Of a DNA stretch of 64,000 nt, positions 16,944 through 27,475 are shown piece after piece. The translations under genes and the position numbers were made by a program. The first letter of the stretch is position 1. Every line of letters starts with the position of its first letter. This DNA comes from Betaproteobacteria bacterium (GTDB lineage: Bacteria > Bdellovibrionota_B > Oligoflexia > Silvanigrellales > Silvanigrellaceae): NCBI GenBank assembly GCA_016868315.1, contig VGHE01000006.1:1-64000 (forward strand), in the 5' to 3' direction. A model generated the notes under the pieces. It did no database searches. It was not told the DNA's origin and was given only the letters and a program-made list of their open reading frames with translations.

Positions 16944-17723
16944 ATGCAGACAACACACCCCAGCCTTGAAAAAGATTTTTCTGCGCAACAACAACTCCTG
17001 TCCAACCCTTCCGACAGAGTGGCGCTCGCGGCGCTCATCGACCATACCCTGTTGAAAATGGATGCTCAGGAATCCCACTTGAGTCTTCTGCTAGAAGAAG
17101 CTTACCAGAACCGTTTCCGAGCTATTTGTGTTTCGGGAAGTGCTCTTGAATTTCTCCAACCCAAAATCTCTGCCCTGCAAGCGCAGGGCTCTGGCCTTCA
17201 GCTGTGCACGGTGATTGGTTTTCCTCATGGCAATAACTGCACTGCTGGCAAGGTTTCAGAAGTTGCTGCAGCGCTCGAACAAGGCGCGGGCGAATTCGAC
17301 TACGTTCAGAATGTCAGTTGGGTCAAGGATGGTCACTGGGGCAGGCTCACAGGTGAGGCTGAGAAAATTGTGCGCGCTGCTCAGGGAAAACTTGTGAAGG
17401 TTATCCTGGAAACTTCTCTGCTCTCAGAGGAGGAAATCTTTCACTCTGCGCAGGCTGCGGCACAAGGTGGCGTTCATGTGCTGAAGACTTCAACAGGATT
17501 CGGAGCACGCGGTGCCAGCCAAGCCGACATGGAAATTCTCTCACACGTACAAGCCGAGCACGAAAAGAAACACGGGCTGCGGTTGGGAATTAAGGCGAGT
17601 GGAGGGATACGTTCACTCACCGATGCACTCACCATGATTCAGCTCGGCGCGACGCGTTTGGGCACAAGCGCAGGAGTCATTCTGGTCAATGGCCTCAATG
17701 CTCCGCACACAGGTTCGTATTAA
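16944..17723 (+). CDS. deoC: Deoxyribose-phosphate aldolase
   Basis: 259 aa. A cytoplasmic class I aldolase that cleaves 2-deoxyribose 5-phosphate to glyceraldehyde 3-phosphate and acetaldehyde. LIDHTLLK near the start, the Schiff-base lysine motif VLKTSTGF and the second lysine in GIKASGGI are all present. It has about 30 more N-terminal residues than the shortest DeoC proteins, as many proteobacterial forms do. It precedes deoA by 25 bases; together they degrade pyrimidine deoxynucleosides. Confidence 0.95.
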   Translation: MQTTHPSLEKDFSAQQQLLSNPSDRVALAALIDHTLLKMDAQESHLSLLLEEAYQNRFRAICVSGSALEFLQPKISALQAQGSGLQLCTVIGFPHGNNCTAGKVSEVAAALEQGAGEFDYVQNVSWVKDGHWGRLTGEAEKIVRAAQGKLVKVILETSLLSEEEIFHSAQAAAQGGVHVLKTSTGFGARGASQADMEILSHVQAEHEKKHGLRLGIKASGGIRSLTDALTMIQLGATRLGTSAGVILVNGLNAPHTGSY

Positions 17724-17748
17724 AAATAATTAAAGAAGGGCTCTGCAT

Positions 17749-19095
17749 ATGTTCTTGCCACAGGAAATTATTCGTAAAAAACGAGACAAGCAGACACTCA
17801 CTCGCGAAGAAATTCATTTCTTCGTCCAGTCCTTCGCTACAGGGGTGATTCCCGATTACCAAATGGCAGCTTTGGCGATGGCCGTTGTTCTCAATGGCAT
17901 GAACGATGAAGAAACAGCTTCGCTTCTCACAGCCATGATAAACAGCGGTGAAAGAATGGACTGGACACCCCTACGTAAGCAGGGCATTCCTTGCGTAGAC
18001 AAACACTCCACAGGCGGTGTGGGCGACAAAACATCTCTTATCATTCTTCCTTTGCTTGTTGCCGATGGCCTGGCTGTACCCATGGTTGCTGGTCGGGGAT
18101 TGGGTCACACAGGTGGAACGGTCGACAAGCTCGAAGCCATTCCTGGCTTCATGGCACAACCCAATAGCGAGCAATTTCGGAGTTGGATTATTGCGCGTCG
18201 CGGAGCTTTTGGCGCTCAAACTGACAGCTTCGTTCCGGCCGACAAAAAACTCTATGCACTGCGTGATGTCACCGCTACCGTAGAAAGCATTTCGCTCATC
18301 ACTGCGAGCATCATGTCGAAAAAGCTCGCCGAAGATCTCGACGCTCTGATTCTCGACGTCAAATTCGGTTCGGGAGCTTTCCTACAGTCCTACGGCTCGG
18401 CGCGAGAACTTGCGCAGTCACTTGTGAATGCTGGCAAGATGGCAGGCTGCAGGGTTGAAGCAGCTCTCACCAACATGGACGAGCCTCTCGGGCGCACGGC
18501 AGGGCATGCCTGTGAGGTTGTTGAGTGTCTCGACATTCTGCAGGGTGCAGGGGCTCAAGACACACGTGAATTGAGTCTGCAGTTGGCTGCCCGTGCTGCT
18601 GTTCTGGGACACCAGGACACATCAATCGGTGCGCATGAAAAAGCATACACACGCATGAAAAAGCATCTTGAAAGTGGTCGCGCATACGATGTCTTTCTTA
18701 AAATCGCTGAACAACAAGGAGCACATCTCTCAGCACTCGAGCGCAGCAACAAAGAGTGGATTGAAAGTGGTACGATCGATGTCCCTGTGCTGGCTGACAT
18801 CCAAGACACACAGCGGGTGGAGAGCATCAATACTCGTGCTCTTGGACTGCTGCTGATTGAAATGGGTGCTGGGCGCAAGAAAAAAGAAGATGCCATCGAC
18901 CATAAGGTCGGATTGGTGAACATGAAGAAGGTGGGTGAGACAGTTACAAAAGGCGAGCCTCTTTGCCTTCTGAGGCTGCGCAAGCACGACACCCACGCCG
19001 ACAAACTCCAGCTCGACGCAGCTGCAGCATTTCTTCTCACAGACCCTAAAAAGCAGGTCAGCGCAAAACCACTGGTGGCCGACTGGATCAAATGA
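17749..19095 (+). CDS. deoA: Thymidine/pyrimidine-nucleoside phosphorylase
   Basis: 448 aa. Phosphorolysis of thymidine (or uridine) to base and (deoxy)ribose 1-phosphate. The family signature DKHSTGGVGDKTSLI and the following AGRGLGHTGGTVDKLEAIPGF are intact, as is the KKLAEDLDALILDVKFGSGAF block. DeoA and the broader-specificity Pdp are hard to separate by eye, so the exact substrate is uncertain. It is in tandem with deoC. The stop overlaps the end of hutI on the other strand by 8 bases. Confidence 0.93.
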   Translation: MFLPQEIIRKKRDKQTLTREEIHFFVQSFATGVIPDYQMAALAMAVVLNGMNDEETASLLTAMINSGERMDWTPLRKQGIPCVDKHSTGGVGDKTSLIILPLLVADGLAVPMVAGRGLGHTGGTVDKLEAIPGFMAQPNSEQFRSWIIARRGAFGAQTDSFVPADKKLYALRDVTATVESISLITASIMSKKLAEDLDALILDVKFGSGAFLQSYGSARELAQSLVNAGKMAGCRVEAALTNMDEPLGRTAGHACEVVECLDILQGAGAQDTRELSLQLAARAAVLGHQDTSIGAHEKAYTRMKKHLESGRAYDVFLKIAEQQGAHLSALERSNKEWIESGTIDVPVLADIQDTQRVESINTRALGLLLIEMGAGRKKKEDAIDHKVGLVNMKKVGETVTKGEPLCLLRLRKHDTHADKLQLDAAAAFLLTDPKKQVSAKPLVADWIK

Positions 19096-20431
19096 TCACG
19101 GTCTTGAGATGATCGCCAAGGGGTGTTGCGAAGAAATCTTCCGGACAATTTCCCTCAAACATGATCATCTGAGCAGGAAGCCCCACCCGCAGAACGCCAT
19201 GGCTTGCTTCCACACCCATCGCTCTTGCTGCATGCCGTGTCACTCCTGTAAGCACCTCGGACATTGCAAATCCGCCCTTCACGAGGGCTAGGAAAGCGGC
19301 AAACCAAAGAGAGTTCATAGGTGCACTTCCGGGATTAAAATCAGATGCTATGGCTGCACGGACTCCAGCCGAGCGCAGCTTACGACCTTCAACATAAGCA
19401 ATGTTTGAGAAGAAACTTGTGAGTGGTAGCACCACGGGCATCACTCCCAAGGTCTGTAGCTTGAGGAGGTCAGAATCGGTTGCGTATTGGAGATGATCAA
19501 CACTCAGCACTCGACCACGATTGCGGGCGCGCGCGTGGGTTTGTTCCATTTTCTGAGAAAGAGCAATTGCAACCTCACAGCCACCGCTGCGGGAGAATTC
19601 ATCTGCGTGGAGGTGCACATCCATTCCGTGTTGGAGTGCTGCCGACAACCAACGATCGGCCTGTTCACGGGTGAAGTAATTGCGCTCGAGAAATACATCC
19701 ACAGAAATGGGTTTGACTCGATCAAGTTCAGCATATTTTTTCGCTAGCGAAGAGAACTGAGGGAGTGCATCGATCAGTGCCTGCATGTAATTGTCGAGCC
19801 CATGTTGTTCTGGAGAAGCTGCATGCGGGCCAAGAACAGTGGGAGCCATAGCAGGAAGAAAGTTTGCTACCTTCTCCTCTTTATGAGCTTCATAAAGACA
19901 TTCGAGCAGCCTCAGCTCCTGCTCAACATTGAGCCCATATCCGGTTTTCGCTTCCCAAGCGACAACTCCACGTGCAAGCGCCTGGCGTGCCCTTGCGATG
20001 TATGAGGCTCTCAGTTCTGCGGTCGACGCAGCACGCGTTGCGCGCATGCTCACAACAATACCGCCACCGCGGGCGGTCACTTCCTCGTAAGAAAGTCCCT
20101 GAGCCTTTAAAACCGTTTCCGTAGCGCGCGAACCCGCAAATACGGGGTGCGTGTGTGCATCAATCAAGCCCGGCATGACCACACAACCACGCCCTTGAAT
20201 GACCCGTGCACCCGTTTGATTCGCCGCGGCATTGGGAGCAATGGCTTTCACAATGCCATTTTCAATCACAACATCGCATTCTTTCTGCGCACCCAGCACC
20301 ACAGCAGACGTACTCTCAACCTCATCCAGGTTGTCGCAGTCCATTGTCAGCACCAACGCATTTCGAATTACAATGCGCTCATGCTCCTTCACTGAGATAA
20401 TTTCCGCACCGGCAGAAAGTGGGTTTGTCAT
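19088..20431 (-). CDS. hutI: Imidazolonepropionase
   Basis: 447 aa, slightly longer than usual (about 405-420). Amidohydrolase that opens 4-imidazolone-5-propionate to N-formimino-glutamate, the third step of histidine degradation. Metal-site motifs are visible: DAHTHPVFAGSR, HLHADEF and SDFNPGSAP. It lies 27 bases after hutU in the same direction. hutH is not in the window, so histidine ammonia-lyase must be elsewhere or absent. Confidence 0.95.
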   Translation of the reverse strand: MTNPLSAGAEIISVKEHERIVIRNALVLTMDCDNLDEVESTSAVVLGAQKECDVVIENGIVKAIAPNAAANQTGARVIQGRGCVVMPGLIDAHTHPVFAGSRATETVLKAQGLSYEEVTARGGGIVVSMRATRAASTAELRASYIARARQALARGVVAWEAKTGYGLNVEQELRLLECLYEAHKEEKVANFLPAMAPTVLGPHAASPEQHGLDNYMQALIDALPQFSSLAKKYAELDRVKPISVDVFLERNYFTREQADRWLSAALQHGMDVHLHADEFSRSGGCEVAIALSQKMEQTHARARNRGRVLSVDHLQYATDSDLLKLQTLGVMPVVLPLTSFFSNIAYVEGRKLRSAGVRAAIASDFNPGSAPMNSLWFAAFLALVKGGFAMSEVLTGVTRHAARAMGVEASHGVLRVGLPAQMIMFEGNCPEDFFATPLGDHLKTVII

Positions 20432-20458
20432 GAGGCTCTCTCCCTTCGTGAAGTCTTT

Positions 20459-22162
20459 TCACTTGTAGCGTGGATAGAACCGCGGCTGAGAGGGTGTCAC
20501 AGTCCCTGAACTCATGCGCTCATCTGCAATCTTTCTCGAGATGTCGTAACCCGCATCTGCATGCCGGAATACACCCATAGCAGGATCAAAACTCAAAACC
20601 CGCTCCAGCCGTTGCGCAGCCTGAGCTGTACCATCGGCCACAACCACCATTCCCGAATGCAAGGAATACCCCATGCCGACACCGCCGCCGTGATGGAAGC
20701 TCACCCAGGTTGCACCGCTTGCGATATTTCCAAATGCGTTCAGCAGAGCCCAATCGGCAACAGCATCGGTGCCATCCTTCATGGCTTCGGTCTCACGATT
20801 CGGCGAGGCGACACTGCCACAATCAAGGTGATCGCGACCAATCACAATTGGACAACTGAGCTCGCCCGTCTTCACCATTTCATTCAACTTCAAGCCGGCG
20901 CGTGCGCGTTCGCCATAGTTCAACCATAGAATGCGTGCGGGCAATCCCTGAATCGACACACGTTTGGGTGCATGCTCCAGCCAACGCTGAACTCCCGCAT
21001 TGCTCGCAAACATTTCACGCAAAACCATGTCAGCTTTTTCGAGATCACGTGGGTCACCCGACAAGCACGCAAAACGAAACGGACCACGGCCTTCGCAAAA
21101 CAGAGGCCGGATGTATTCGGGAACAAACCCAGGAATGTCGAATGCATTCTGCACACCCATTTCTTGAGCCATGGCACGAATGTTGTTGCCATAGTCGAAG
21201 GTGGGAATACCGCGTTTTTTGAGCTCGAGTAAGGCGCGAACGTGCACTGCGATGCTCGCCAGAGCGTCTTGGCGAACCTTTTGCGGATTGGATTTCCTCT
21301 CTGCGCTGACCCGCTCCATCGAATAGCCCACGGGAACATATCCATACAACGGATCGTGCGCCGAGGTTTGGTCTGTGACCAACGCAGGTGTAAAATCGGG
21401 ACGCTTGATGAGCTCAGGAAGAATTTCCGCTGCATTGCCGATGACTGCAATGCTTTTCGCACGACCCGCCTGCATATGCTCATGCAGCGATTTCATGGCC
21501 GCATCAACGTTGTCATGAATTTCATCGAGATAGCGGGTGCGCGCGCGCATTTCAGCACGGGAACGATCAACTTCTATGCCGAGGAAGCACGCCCCCGTAA
21601 GAACTGCAGCCAACGGTTGAGCGCCGCCCATGCCACCGAGTCCGCTCGAGAAGACAAACTTGCCGCGACTCTGACCCGCATAGTGCTGACGAAAAGCTTC
21701 ATAGAAAGTTTCGTATGTGCCCTGAACAATCCCTTGTGAGCCAATATAAATCCAACTCCCGGCCGTCATCTGGCCGTACATCATCAGTCCCTGTTTCTCG
21801 AGATGATCGAAATGCTCCCAGTTCGCCCAACGGCCGACAAGATTGCTGTTAGCAAGAAGTACTCTTGGGGAGTCGGCATGAGTCTTGATTCTTGCGACAG
21901 CCGCTCCACTTTGAACCAACAATGTTTCGTCGTTTTCGAGCTCCTGCAGCGCCGCCGTAATGCGTTCAAAATCAGCCGGACTCCGCGCGGCTTTCCCTCG
22001 TCCACCGTAGACAACGAGATCCTCAGGGCGCTCCGCCACTTCCGCATCGAGGTTGTTGAGCAGCATGCGCAGAGCAGCCTCCTGCAACCAGCCTTTGGTG
22101 TGAAGCTTGCTGCCGGTCGGAGCTGGCGCTCCGGGTTTGAAAGTCTTCAGGAGTGAGGCCAT
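20459..22162 (-). CDS. hutU: Urocanate hydratase
   Basis: 567 aa from the ATG at 22162 (AAGGAT upstream); the longer frame runs antisense through the neighbouring methyltransferase gene and is spurious. Converts urocanate to 4-imidazolone-5-propionate using tightly bound NAD+. The NAD-binding glycine-rich segment ([15 protein letters not shown]) and the urocanase signature region ([20 protein letters not shown]) are present. A small GTGGC-ACAAA-GCCAC inverted repeat (22192-22206) lies in the leader. Forms a hutUI operon. Confidence 0.95.
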   Translation of the reverse strand: MASLLKTFKPGAPAPTGSKLHTKGWLQEAALRMLLNNLDAEVAERPEDLVVYGGRGKAARSPADFERITAALQELENDETLLVQSGAAVARIKTHADSPRVLLANSNLVGRWANWEHFDHLEKQGLMMYGQMTAGSWIYIGSQGIVQGTYETFYEAFRQHYAGQSRGKFVFSSGLGGMGGAQPLAAVLTGACFLGIEVDRSRAEMRARTRYLDEIHDNVDAAMKSLHEHMQAGRAKSIAVIGNAAEILPELIKRPDFTPALVTDQTSAHDPLYGYVPVGYSMERVSAERKSNPQKVRQDALASIAVHVRALLELKKRGIPTFDYGNNIRAMAQEMGVQNAFDIPGFVPEYIRPLFCEGRGPFRFACLSGDPRDLEKADMVLREMFASNAGVQRWLEHAPKRVSIQGLPARILWLNYGERARAGLKLNEMVKTGELSCPIVIGRDHLDCGSVASPNRETEAMKDGTDAVADWALLNAFGNIASGATWVSFHHGGGVGMGYSLHSGMVVVADGTAQAAQRLERVLSFDPAMGVFRHADAGYDISRKIADERMSSGTVTPSQPRFYPRYK

Positions 22163-22258
22163 ACGAGGAATCCTTCTTGCTTGCGGCTGCGGTGGCTTTG
22201 TGCCACAACCCACCGATTCTGTGTTCGGACAAAATGACAAAAAACTTGGAGTTTTGCA

Positions 22259-23128
22259 GTGAACCCTAACCCGCAAAACGGGAAATGGTCTGGTCCCGAC
22301 GATAACTCGCGAACTTTGCGAACAGATTATTTTATTCCTGCAGACCTGCAAGTGGACTTCGGCAAAGTAAAAGAAGTTCTTTCCGCTGCAATCACCGATG
22401 AACGCCTTCAACGCTTTGCCACGGTGGCAGGCGCCCGTACCCGAGCGGTGATGCCGGTCTTCGAGAGCACCCACCACTGCCATAACATCAGCGCTGTCCT
22501 CCGAACTGCGGATGCCTTTGGATTTCAGGATGTTAGTTTCGTCTATCACCAACCCGACATGAAGTTTCGCTTGAGCGATAGCGTGGAGAGGGGGTCGAGC
22601 ACGTGGCTGTCCGCACGCCGGACAAATTCAATTGCAGCCTGTGCCAACGCACTGCGGCAGGCCGGCTATATGATTTTTCTGGTATCCCTTCCCTCGTTTG
22701 CGCGCACTTCGATTTATTACAAGGGTGAGCTTCCCAGCTTTTCAGCCCAGGAGATTGGCAACGAAACCTTTTTGAAGGTTATCGGTCAAAAGCGAATTGC
22801 ACTTGTTTCTGGAAACGAAAAATTTGGGCTGTCCGAGAACTGGGCTGAATTTGCGGACGGCTATCTCCACGTCGACATGAGTGGCTTCGTTGAATCTTTG
22901 AATGTTTCCGTTTGCGCCGGAATTCTACTGCATGCTTTGCGCACCCAGTGGCTTCCCAGAACCATCTCCCATGCACTCTCTGCAGAACAACAGGCTCTTT
23001 TGGTTGAGCATTGGGTGGCACGCTCATGTCAGAATGCGCGTGCCATCGTTGAACGCGAGAGTGCAATGCTGCTTCCCTGGTTCGATTTCGTCCGGGGCGG
23101 GAAATTCTATTCCCCTTTTGATCTCTGA
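22259..23128 (+). CDS. SpoU/TrmH-family RNA 2'-O-methyltransferase
   Basis: 289 aa from a GTG start with GGAG 7 bases upstream. SPOUT motifs are in order: motif 1 [13 protein letters not shown] (about residue 78), motif 2 [12 protein letters not shown] (about 180), motif 3 [20 protein letters not shown] (about 210). The closest recognised types are TrmH (tRNA Gm18) and related rRNA methylases. A C-terminal extension of about 60 residues follows the knot, as in TrmH. The target nucleotide cannot be read from sequence. Divergent from hutU. Confidence 0.85.
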   Translation: MNPNPQNGKWSGPDDNSRTLRTDYFIPADLQVDFGKVKEVLSAAITDERLQRFATVAGARTRAVMPVFESTHHCHNISAVLRTADAFGFQDVSFVYHQPDMKFRLSDSVERGSSTWLSARRTNSIAACANALRQAGYMIFLVSLPSFARTSIYYKGELPSFSAQEIGNETFLKVIGQKRIALVSGNEKFGLSENWAEFADGYLHVDMSGFVESLNVSVCAGILLHALRTQWLPRTISHALSAEQQALLVEHWVARSCQNARAIVERESAMLLPWFDFVRGGKFYSPFDL

Positions 23129-23134
23129 AAAGAT

Positions 23135-24028
23135 TTATTGTTTCTTGCGCGGATAAAAGAACGAAACTCCGGAGCTCACGGAACATTTTGTTTGCAGCGT
23201 CTGGCAACCATCAGAGCAGAGTCTCGTTTCAGGGGGATATGCCGCGTTGCGGCTGGTGACGATTTCAATGTGACCATGAGTTGCATTGAATCCACAGATG
23301 CTTCGGTTCCAAACCACAATTGTCCCAACAGGAAGACAAGCCCAACTCTGCGGTCGCAACCGCACAAAGCGATCGGCCACGCTGCTGTTCTCTACTTGAA
23401 TAAAATCGGCAGCCGATTCCACAGGAACACCTGCCGCTTTCCAAGCACCGGGTCCTTTGGGCATCAAGCCCACATTCTCAAGAGCCATGCCAGCATACTC
23501 ATAACAACGCCCCGTAAATCGACCTATGTTCAGTCGATTGATCTCTTGAGCCAGTTGTTTGCCGCGCTCATAGTCGAGTTCAACGGGAAACCCGCAGGGG
23601 TCTGAAGTATTGCCACCGGGAGAAGCTGTCTGTTGCCAATGCTCTGCAAACAGGTAACCTCGCTCGAGCGCACAGCCTGGAATTTTCATCTGCAATTCCA
23701 CGCTCCAATGTTTGTCGACAGAGGCGCCCGGGGGCGTTTTTAAAACCACTTGGGTACCATCGAAAATCTCACATTTCTCGCTCAACCCGAGTTTCGCAGA
23801 ATCTGCAATCCGCGCCTTCAAGAATGTCTTTTGCCGCGCCGAGTAAACCTGGTCGGGTGAAAACTGACCAAAGGGATTTGCACTGGGAACGGGAGCTGCC
23901 GGCTTCTCAAGCTTGGTGCCCTTGCGAATTGGTGCGCTGGGTGGGTTCTGACATGCGGCGACAAACACCAACAGACCGAGCCACTTGCCCAGTTTGTCAG
24001 GAAATTGCAGATTCATTGAACGCAGCAT
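23135..24028 (-). CDS. Lipoprotein with CHAP/NlpC-P60-like amidase features
   Basis: 297 aa from the ATG at 24028, preceded by GTGAGG; a longer in-frame start exists at 24064. Lipobox VAAC at about residue 26. The C-terminal half has GRCYEYAGMALENVGL, followed about 60 residues later by GTIVVWNRS and THGHIEIVTS. A Cys at a helix start and a downstream HGHIEIV strand are the arrangement of CHAP/NlpC-P60 papain-like amidases, which cut peptidoglycan peptides. It has many other cysteines. This is a motif-level assignment; it could be a related fold without that activity. Confidence 0.6.
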   Translation of the reverse strand: MLRSMNLQFPDKLGKWLGLLVFVAACQNPPSAPIRKGTKLEKPAAPVPSANPFGQFSPDQVYSARQKTFLKARIADSAKLGLSEKCEIFDGTQVVLKTPPGASVDKHWSVELQMKIPGCALERGYLFAEHWQQTASPGGNTSDPCGFPVELDYERGKQLAQEINRLNIGRFTGRCYEYAGMALENVGLMPKGPGAWKAAGVPVESAADFIQVENSSVADRFVRLRPQSWACLPVGTIVVWNRSICGFNATHGHIEIVTSRNAAYPPETRLCSDGCQTLQTKCSVSSGVSFFYPRKKQ

Positions 24029-24124
24029 GGTTTGCCTCACGGTCTCTGGAAGATGTTTCGGCATCCTCTTTTGCTCAACGCCGGCAAACCTTGCCGAACA
24101 TCAACCCAATGGCGAAAGACAAGC

Positions 24125-25147
24125 ATGTTCCAACAACAACTGCGCTATTTGAAGCTGGAATCAGAGCTCCTCAAAGGCTTTCCGCTGGTAAACGCTACTG
24201 AGCGCGTTTTGCCGGTACTGCTTCCACCCGATTACACACCCGCAAAACGCTACCCCACCATCTGGATGCTCGATGGATACCTGGGCACAGGCCGCAGTCT
24301 GATGTCGGAGAGCGGATTCCTGGGCGAATCACTCGGAGCGCAATTGCACCGCCTTCAAAAGAACGATGTGCTGCCTGAATGTATATTCGTTTTCCCCGAC
24401 CCCACCACCCGCTTCGGGGGCAGCCAATTCATCGATTCAACTGTTTGTGGTGCGTTCATGCGCCATCTGATTGAAGAACTGATTCCACTCGTTGACGCCG
24501 AGCTTCCAACCCTTGCTCATGCCGATGCACGCGTTATCTGTGGTCACTCAAGTGGTGGCTATGGAGCGCTCATGACGAGCATGCTCAAGCCTGGACACTT
24601 TTCCTATTGCATCGCCTCAGCCGCAGACAGCGCCTTCGACCTCAGTATGACTCAATCTTTTCCCATGGCAGCGACGAAATTTAAAAAGTACGGCAGCCCT
24701 GAGGCATTCCTGAAATATTTTTTTGCACAGCCGCGCCCAGAAAAATGTTCAAAGGAAGACTTTCACGCTTTGATGACCATAGCCATGGCAACCTGCTACA
24801 GCCCAAACCCACAGCGCCCAGGCATTTGGTGCGATCTTCCCTTCACCATTGAAAACTGCGAACTGATTCCTGAAGTTTGGCAAAAATGGCTGGAACGCGA
24901 TCCGAGCAGAATTGTGAATGGGCACGCAGCCGCGCTTAAAAAACTCAAATGGCTGCACCTTGACTGTGGTTCAGAAGATGAATTTGGAGCTCAATTCGGC
25001 CACCGCAGAATGGCACAAACACTGAATGACATGGGGATTGAACACCACATTACAGAATTCGCCGGAGGGCACAGTGGAACGTCGGCGCGTTGGGAGTTCC
25101 GTTTCACAGAACTTTCACCCTTCCTGCGGAGTTTTTCTGCGCGCTGA
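24125..25147 (+). CDS. Esterase D / antigen-85-type alpha/beta hydrolase
   Basis: 340 aa using the ATG at 24125; a longer frame adds 31 residues overlapping the divergent gene. The nucleophile elbow GHSSGGYGA lies near residue 140, after a PTIWMLDGY strand and a DPTTRFGGSQF loop, and a late His in FAGGHSGT probably completes the triad. This is the PF00756 esterase pattern. No signal peptide, so probably cytoplasmic. The 3' end overlaps the rhomboid gene on the other strand by 44 bases. Confidence 0.75.
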   Translation: MFQQQLRYLKLESELLKGFPLVNATERVLPVLLPPDYTPAKRYPTIWMLDGYLGTGRSLMSESGFLGESLGAQLHRLQKNDVLPECIFVFPDPTTRFGGSQFIDSTVCGAFMRHLIEELIPLVDAELPTLAHADARVICGHSSGGYGALMTSMLKPGHFSYCIASAADSAFDLSMTQSFPMAATKFKKYGSPEAFLKYFFAQPRPEKCSKEDFHALMTIAMATCYSPNPQRPGIWCDLPFTIENCELIPEVWQKWLERDPSRIVNGHAAALKKLKWLHLDCGSEDEFGAQFGHRRMAQTLNDMGIEHHITEFAGGHSGTSARWEFRFTELSPFLRSFSAR

Positions 25148-25874
25148 CTCGCTCAGGCTGCAATTTACCCCACCCAAAATAGCCCGCGATAAATCCAAAA
25201 ATGCCACCGAGTATATGGACTCGGTCGGCAACATTCGCCTCGAGGCTGAGTGGAAAAAATAGAACGAGAATAAAGCCCATTGCACGAAGAATACGTTTGC
25301 GGATTGAAAATCGAGAGTCGTTTTTAATATACAGAGCACTCCACATTCCTGCCATTGCAAAAACGGTTCCTGAAATCCCCACTAGAAGACTTTGAGGATG
25401 GTAAGTCATAATAGCCAGGAAATTCGCGGCTGAACCAAGAAGAATGGGAACGACCGGAAACGCAAGAGAGCCGAAATAACCCCACAATAACCAACCCAAA
25501 CCAACATATGGTAAAAGATTATTGAGCAGATGTTTTGCATCTGCATGCTCAAAAAGTGCAGAAAAAATCCGCCAGAATTCCAGCTGACTAAAAACTAAAT
25601 TTTGACTCACAGCCAAACTCGGAATCCAGCCCTGCCAAACGGAAATAGACAATAAAGCAACCGTGCCGGCTGAGACCAGTATTGGAACAAGACTCTGCAA
25701 GGGCAGAGCGCGAAAGAAGATTTTCTGTTGAGCATCGGGAGCAATTACGGCTGCAGGACCGGGCTCCCAGCGTTCCTCGACCGTGTAGGCAAACAGCGCT
25801 TGATAGGTGCGACCGTTGAGCACCAAACCGTATCGTTCAGAGCCCAACTCCTCCTCAGGAGACGGCGCGTCCAT
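25104..25874 (-). CDS. Rhomboid-family intramembrane serine protease
   Basis: 256 aa from the second of two adjacent ATGs (25874), with GGAG 6 bases upstream; it overlaps the end of the pilT-like gene by 20 bases. About six hydrophobic segments. HLLNNLLPYVGLG (HxxxN-type loop), the catalytic GISGTVFAMAG (GxSG) and the His of VHILGGIFGFIAGY are in the expected order. Rhomboids cleave transmembrane segments of substrate proteins. A cytoplasmic N-terminal domain of about 75 residues precedes the membrane part. Coupling to the pilT-like gene may hint at a pilus or surface substrate. Confidence 0.85.
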   Translation of the reverse strand: MDAPSPEEELGSERYGLVLNGRTYQALFAYTVEERWEPGPAAVIAPDAQQKIFFRALPLQSLVPILVSAGTVALLSISVWQGWIPSLAVSQNLVFSQLEFWRIFSALFEHADAKHLLNNLLPYVGLGWLLWGYFGSLAFPVVPILLGSAANFLAIMTYHPQSLLVGISGTVFAMAGMWSALYIKNDSRFSIRKRILRAMGFILVLFFPLSLEANVADRVHILGGIFGFIAGYFGWGKLQPERVSAQKNSAGRVKVL

Positions 25875-27363
25875 CATCCACTCCGTTAAAGCGCAAAGCA
25901 AAGTCTTCACGGTTGGTCGCATTGCGAAGCGCTTCGTCGTATTCGATGACACCTGCACGGACAAGTTGAATTAAATGTTGATCAAAACTCTGCATACCAC
26001 TGTGCCCGCCCTGAATGATGAAATCACGAACCAGCGAGGGATGCCCTCCCTTGGCGAGCTTCTCGCGGATCGTAGCAGTGTTGATCATGACTTCCTGAGC
26101 AGCAACTCGTCCGGGCCGATCTTTGCGTTTGACAAGTCTCTGGCTCACTACTCCGCGCAGGCAATCGGAAAGCTGCGCACGAATGATTCCCTCTTTGTCT
26201 TTACCAACCATTCCAAGGATCCGAAAGATCGTATCTGCAGCGTCATTGGTGTGCAGCGTGCTCAGGACAAGATGTCCGGTCTCGGCAGCCTGAAGAGCTA
26301 CTTCGATGGTTTCAGAGTCGCGCAGCTCACCCACGAGAATCACATCAGGTGCCTGCCGCAGAGCACTTTTAAGCGCCTCTGCATAGGAACGCGTGTCCAC
26401 TCCCAACTCCCTTTGATTAAACATCGAACGCTTATCGGAGTGAACAAATTCAATAGGGTCTTCAATTGTGATGATATGAGATGTGCGTGTGCTGTTGATA
26501 TAGTCGAGCATTGCAGCAAGAGTTGTTGACTTGCCTGAACCTGTTGCTCCGGTCACCAGAATCAACCCACGTTTTTGATCGGCAAGTTGGCGCACGCTTT
26601 TACCCATGTCCAGTTTTTCAAACGATGGAATCTCCATGGGGACAAGACGAGCAACGAGGCTGAGATCACCACGCTGGTGAAAAAAGTTGATACGCACTCG
26701 TCCGGCGCGCTGGCTCTGGAAACTCATATCAACATCTTGCATCGCGCCAAGCTTCTTCATGTAGTTCTCATTGAGCAATGCTTGCACGATACCTGCGAAA
26801 AATTCAGCATCGAGGCGTGGCCCATTGCGGCTCGGAAAAAGTTCACCATTCCAGCGGAACATAGGCACTTGACCTTGCTTCAAGAGAACATCGCTGGCTC
26901 CACCCTTCAGCGCACTTGCCAAAAGAATTTCAAACAGATCAAGTGCATCGCGCTTGCCTTCAGGCTTTGGCTGCTCCACAGCCGCGGGAATGTCGTGTGC
27001 CAACGGCTCAGGGCGGCGCGCTTCAACGGGCGCAGCTTGAGCGGGTACTGCAGGTGTGTCGACGTTCTTTAGGAGCTTGGAAGCGGTTGCGAGATTGGCT
27101 GGGAACTCGTCATCGGGCATTTCGGGAACGATTGTTTGTGGGGGTGCGGGATCCAGTTCACGCACCGGCTGTGCAAGCTTCGCTCCAACAGAGTCAGGCG
27201 AAGCAACTTTCTCGTCCAGCTCGAGATTCGCCCCCAAGCTCACCGTCAGCAGGGGTGACTCCGCACCGCCCGGCAGCTTCTTCGAGGACTCCTTGCCCTT
27301 CTCCCGTGGGCGTTCGTCGAACATCAGTTCCTCTTCGGTGTTGCTTAGCTCGATGCCAGCCAT
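25855..27363 (-). CDS. pilT: PilT-family type IV pilus retraction ATPase with N-terminal extension
   Basis: 502 aa from the ATG at 27363 (GAGGAG upstream). The ATPase core of about 350 residues shows Walker A TGATGSGKST, the Asp box ITIEDPIEFVH, Walker B PDVILVGELRD and the His box STLHTNDA. PilT hexamers power pilus retraction; PilU is the close alternative. Unlike classical PilT it has a Pro/Glu/Ala-rich extension of about 140 residues, probably disordered. Divergent from an HD-GYP gene with a 112-base gap. Confidence 0.85.
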   Translation of the reverse strand: MAGIELSNTEEELMFDERPREKGKESSKKLPGGAESPLLTVSLGANLELDEKVASPDSVGAKLAQPVRELDPAPPQTIVPEMPDDEFPANLATASKLLKNVDTPAVPAQAAPVEARRPEPLAHDIPAAVEQPKPEGKRDALDLFEILLASALKGGASDVLLKQGQVPMFRWNGELFPSRNGPRLDAEFFAGIVQALLNENYMKKLGAMQDVDMSFQSQRAGRVRINFFHQRGDLSLVARLVPMEIPSFEKLDMGKSVRQLADQKRGLILVTGATGSGKSTTLAAMLDYINSTRTSHIITIEDPIEFVHSDKRSMFNQRELGVDTRSYAEALKSALRQAPDVILVGELRDSETIEVALQAAETGHLVLSTLHTNDAADTIFRILGMVGKDKEGIIRAQLSDCLRGVVSQRLVKRKDRPGRVAAQEVMINTATIREKLAKGGHPSLVRDFIIQGGHSGMQSFDQHLIQLVRAGVIEYDEALRNATNREDFALRFNGVDDGRAVS

Positions 27364-27475
27364 TTGGCGCTCCTCTTCAACCGGTGAATGTTCGGACGAT
27401 TTTCGACTTTCTGAAGGGGAATTAATTATTTTTTGAACCTGCCGATAACTCCTGGGATTTAGAGGAGAGTGAGTC

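Noticed and set aside
22163-22552. N-terminal extension of urocanate hydratase
   Set aside because: The extension is antisense to the SpoU methyltransferase gene, and the family starts at the ATG at 22162.
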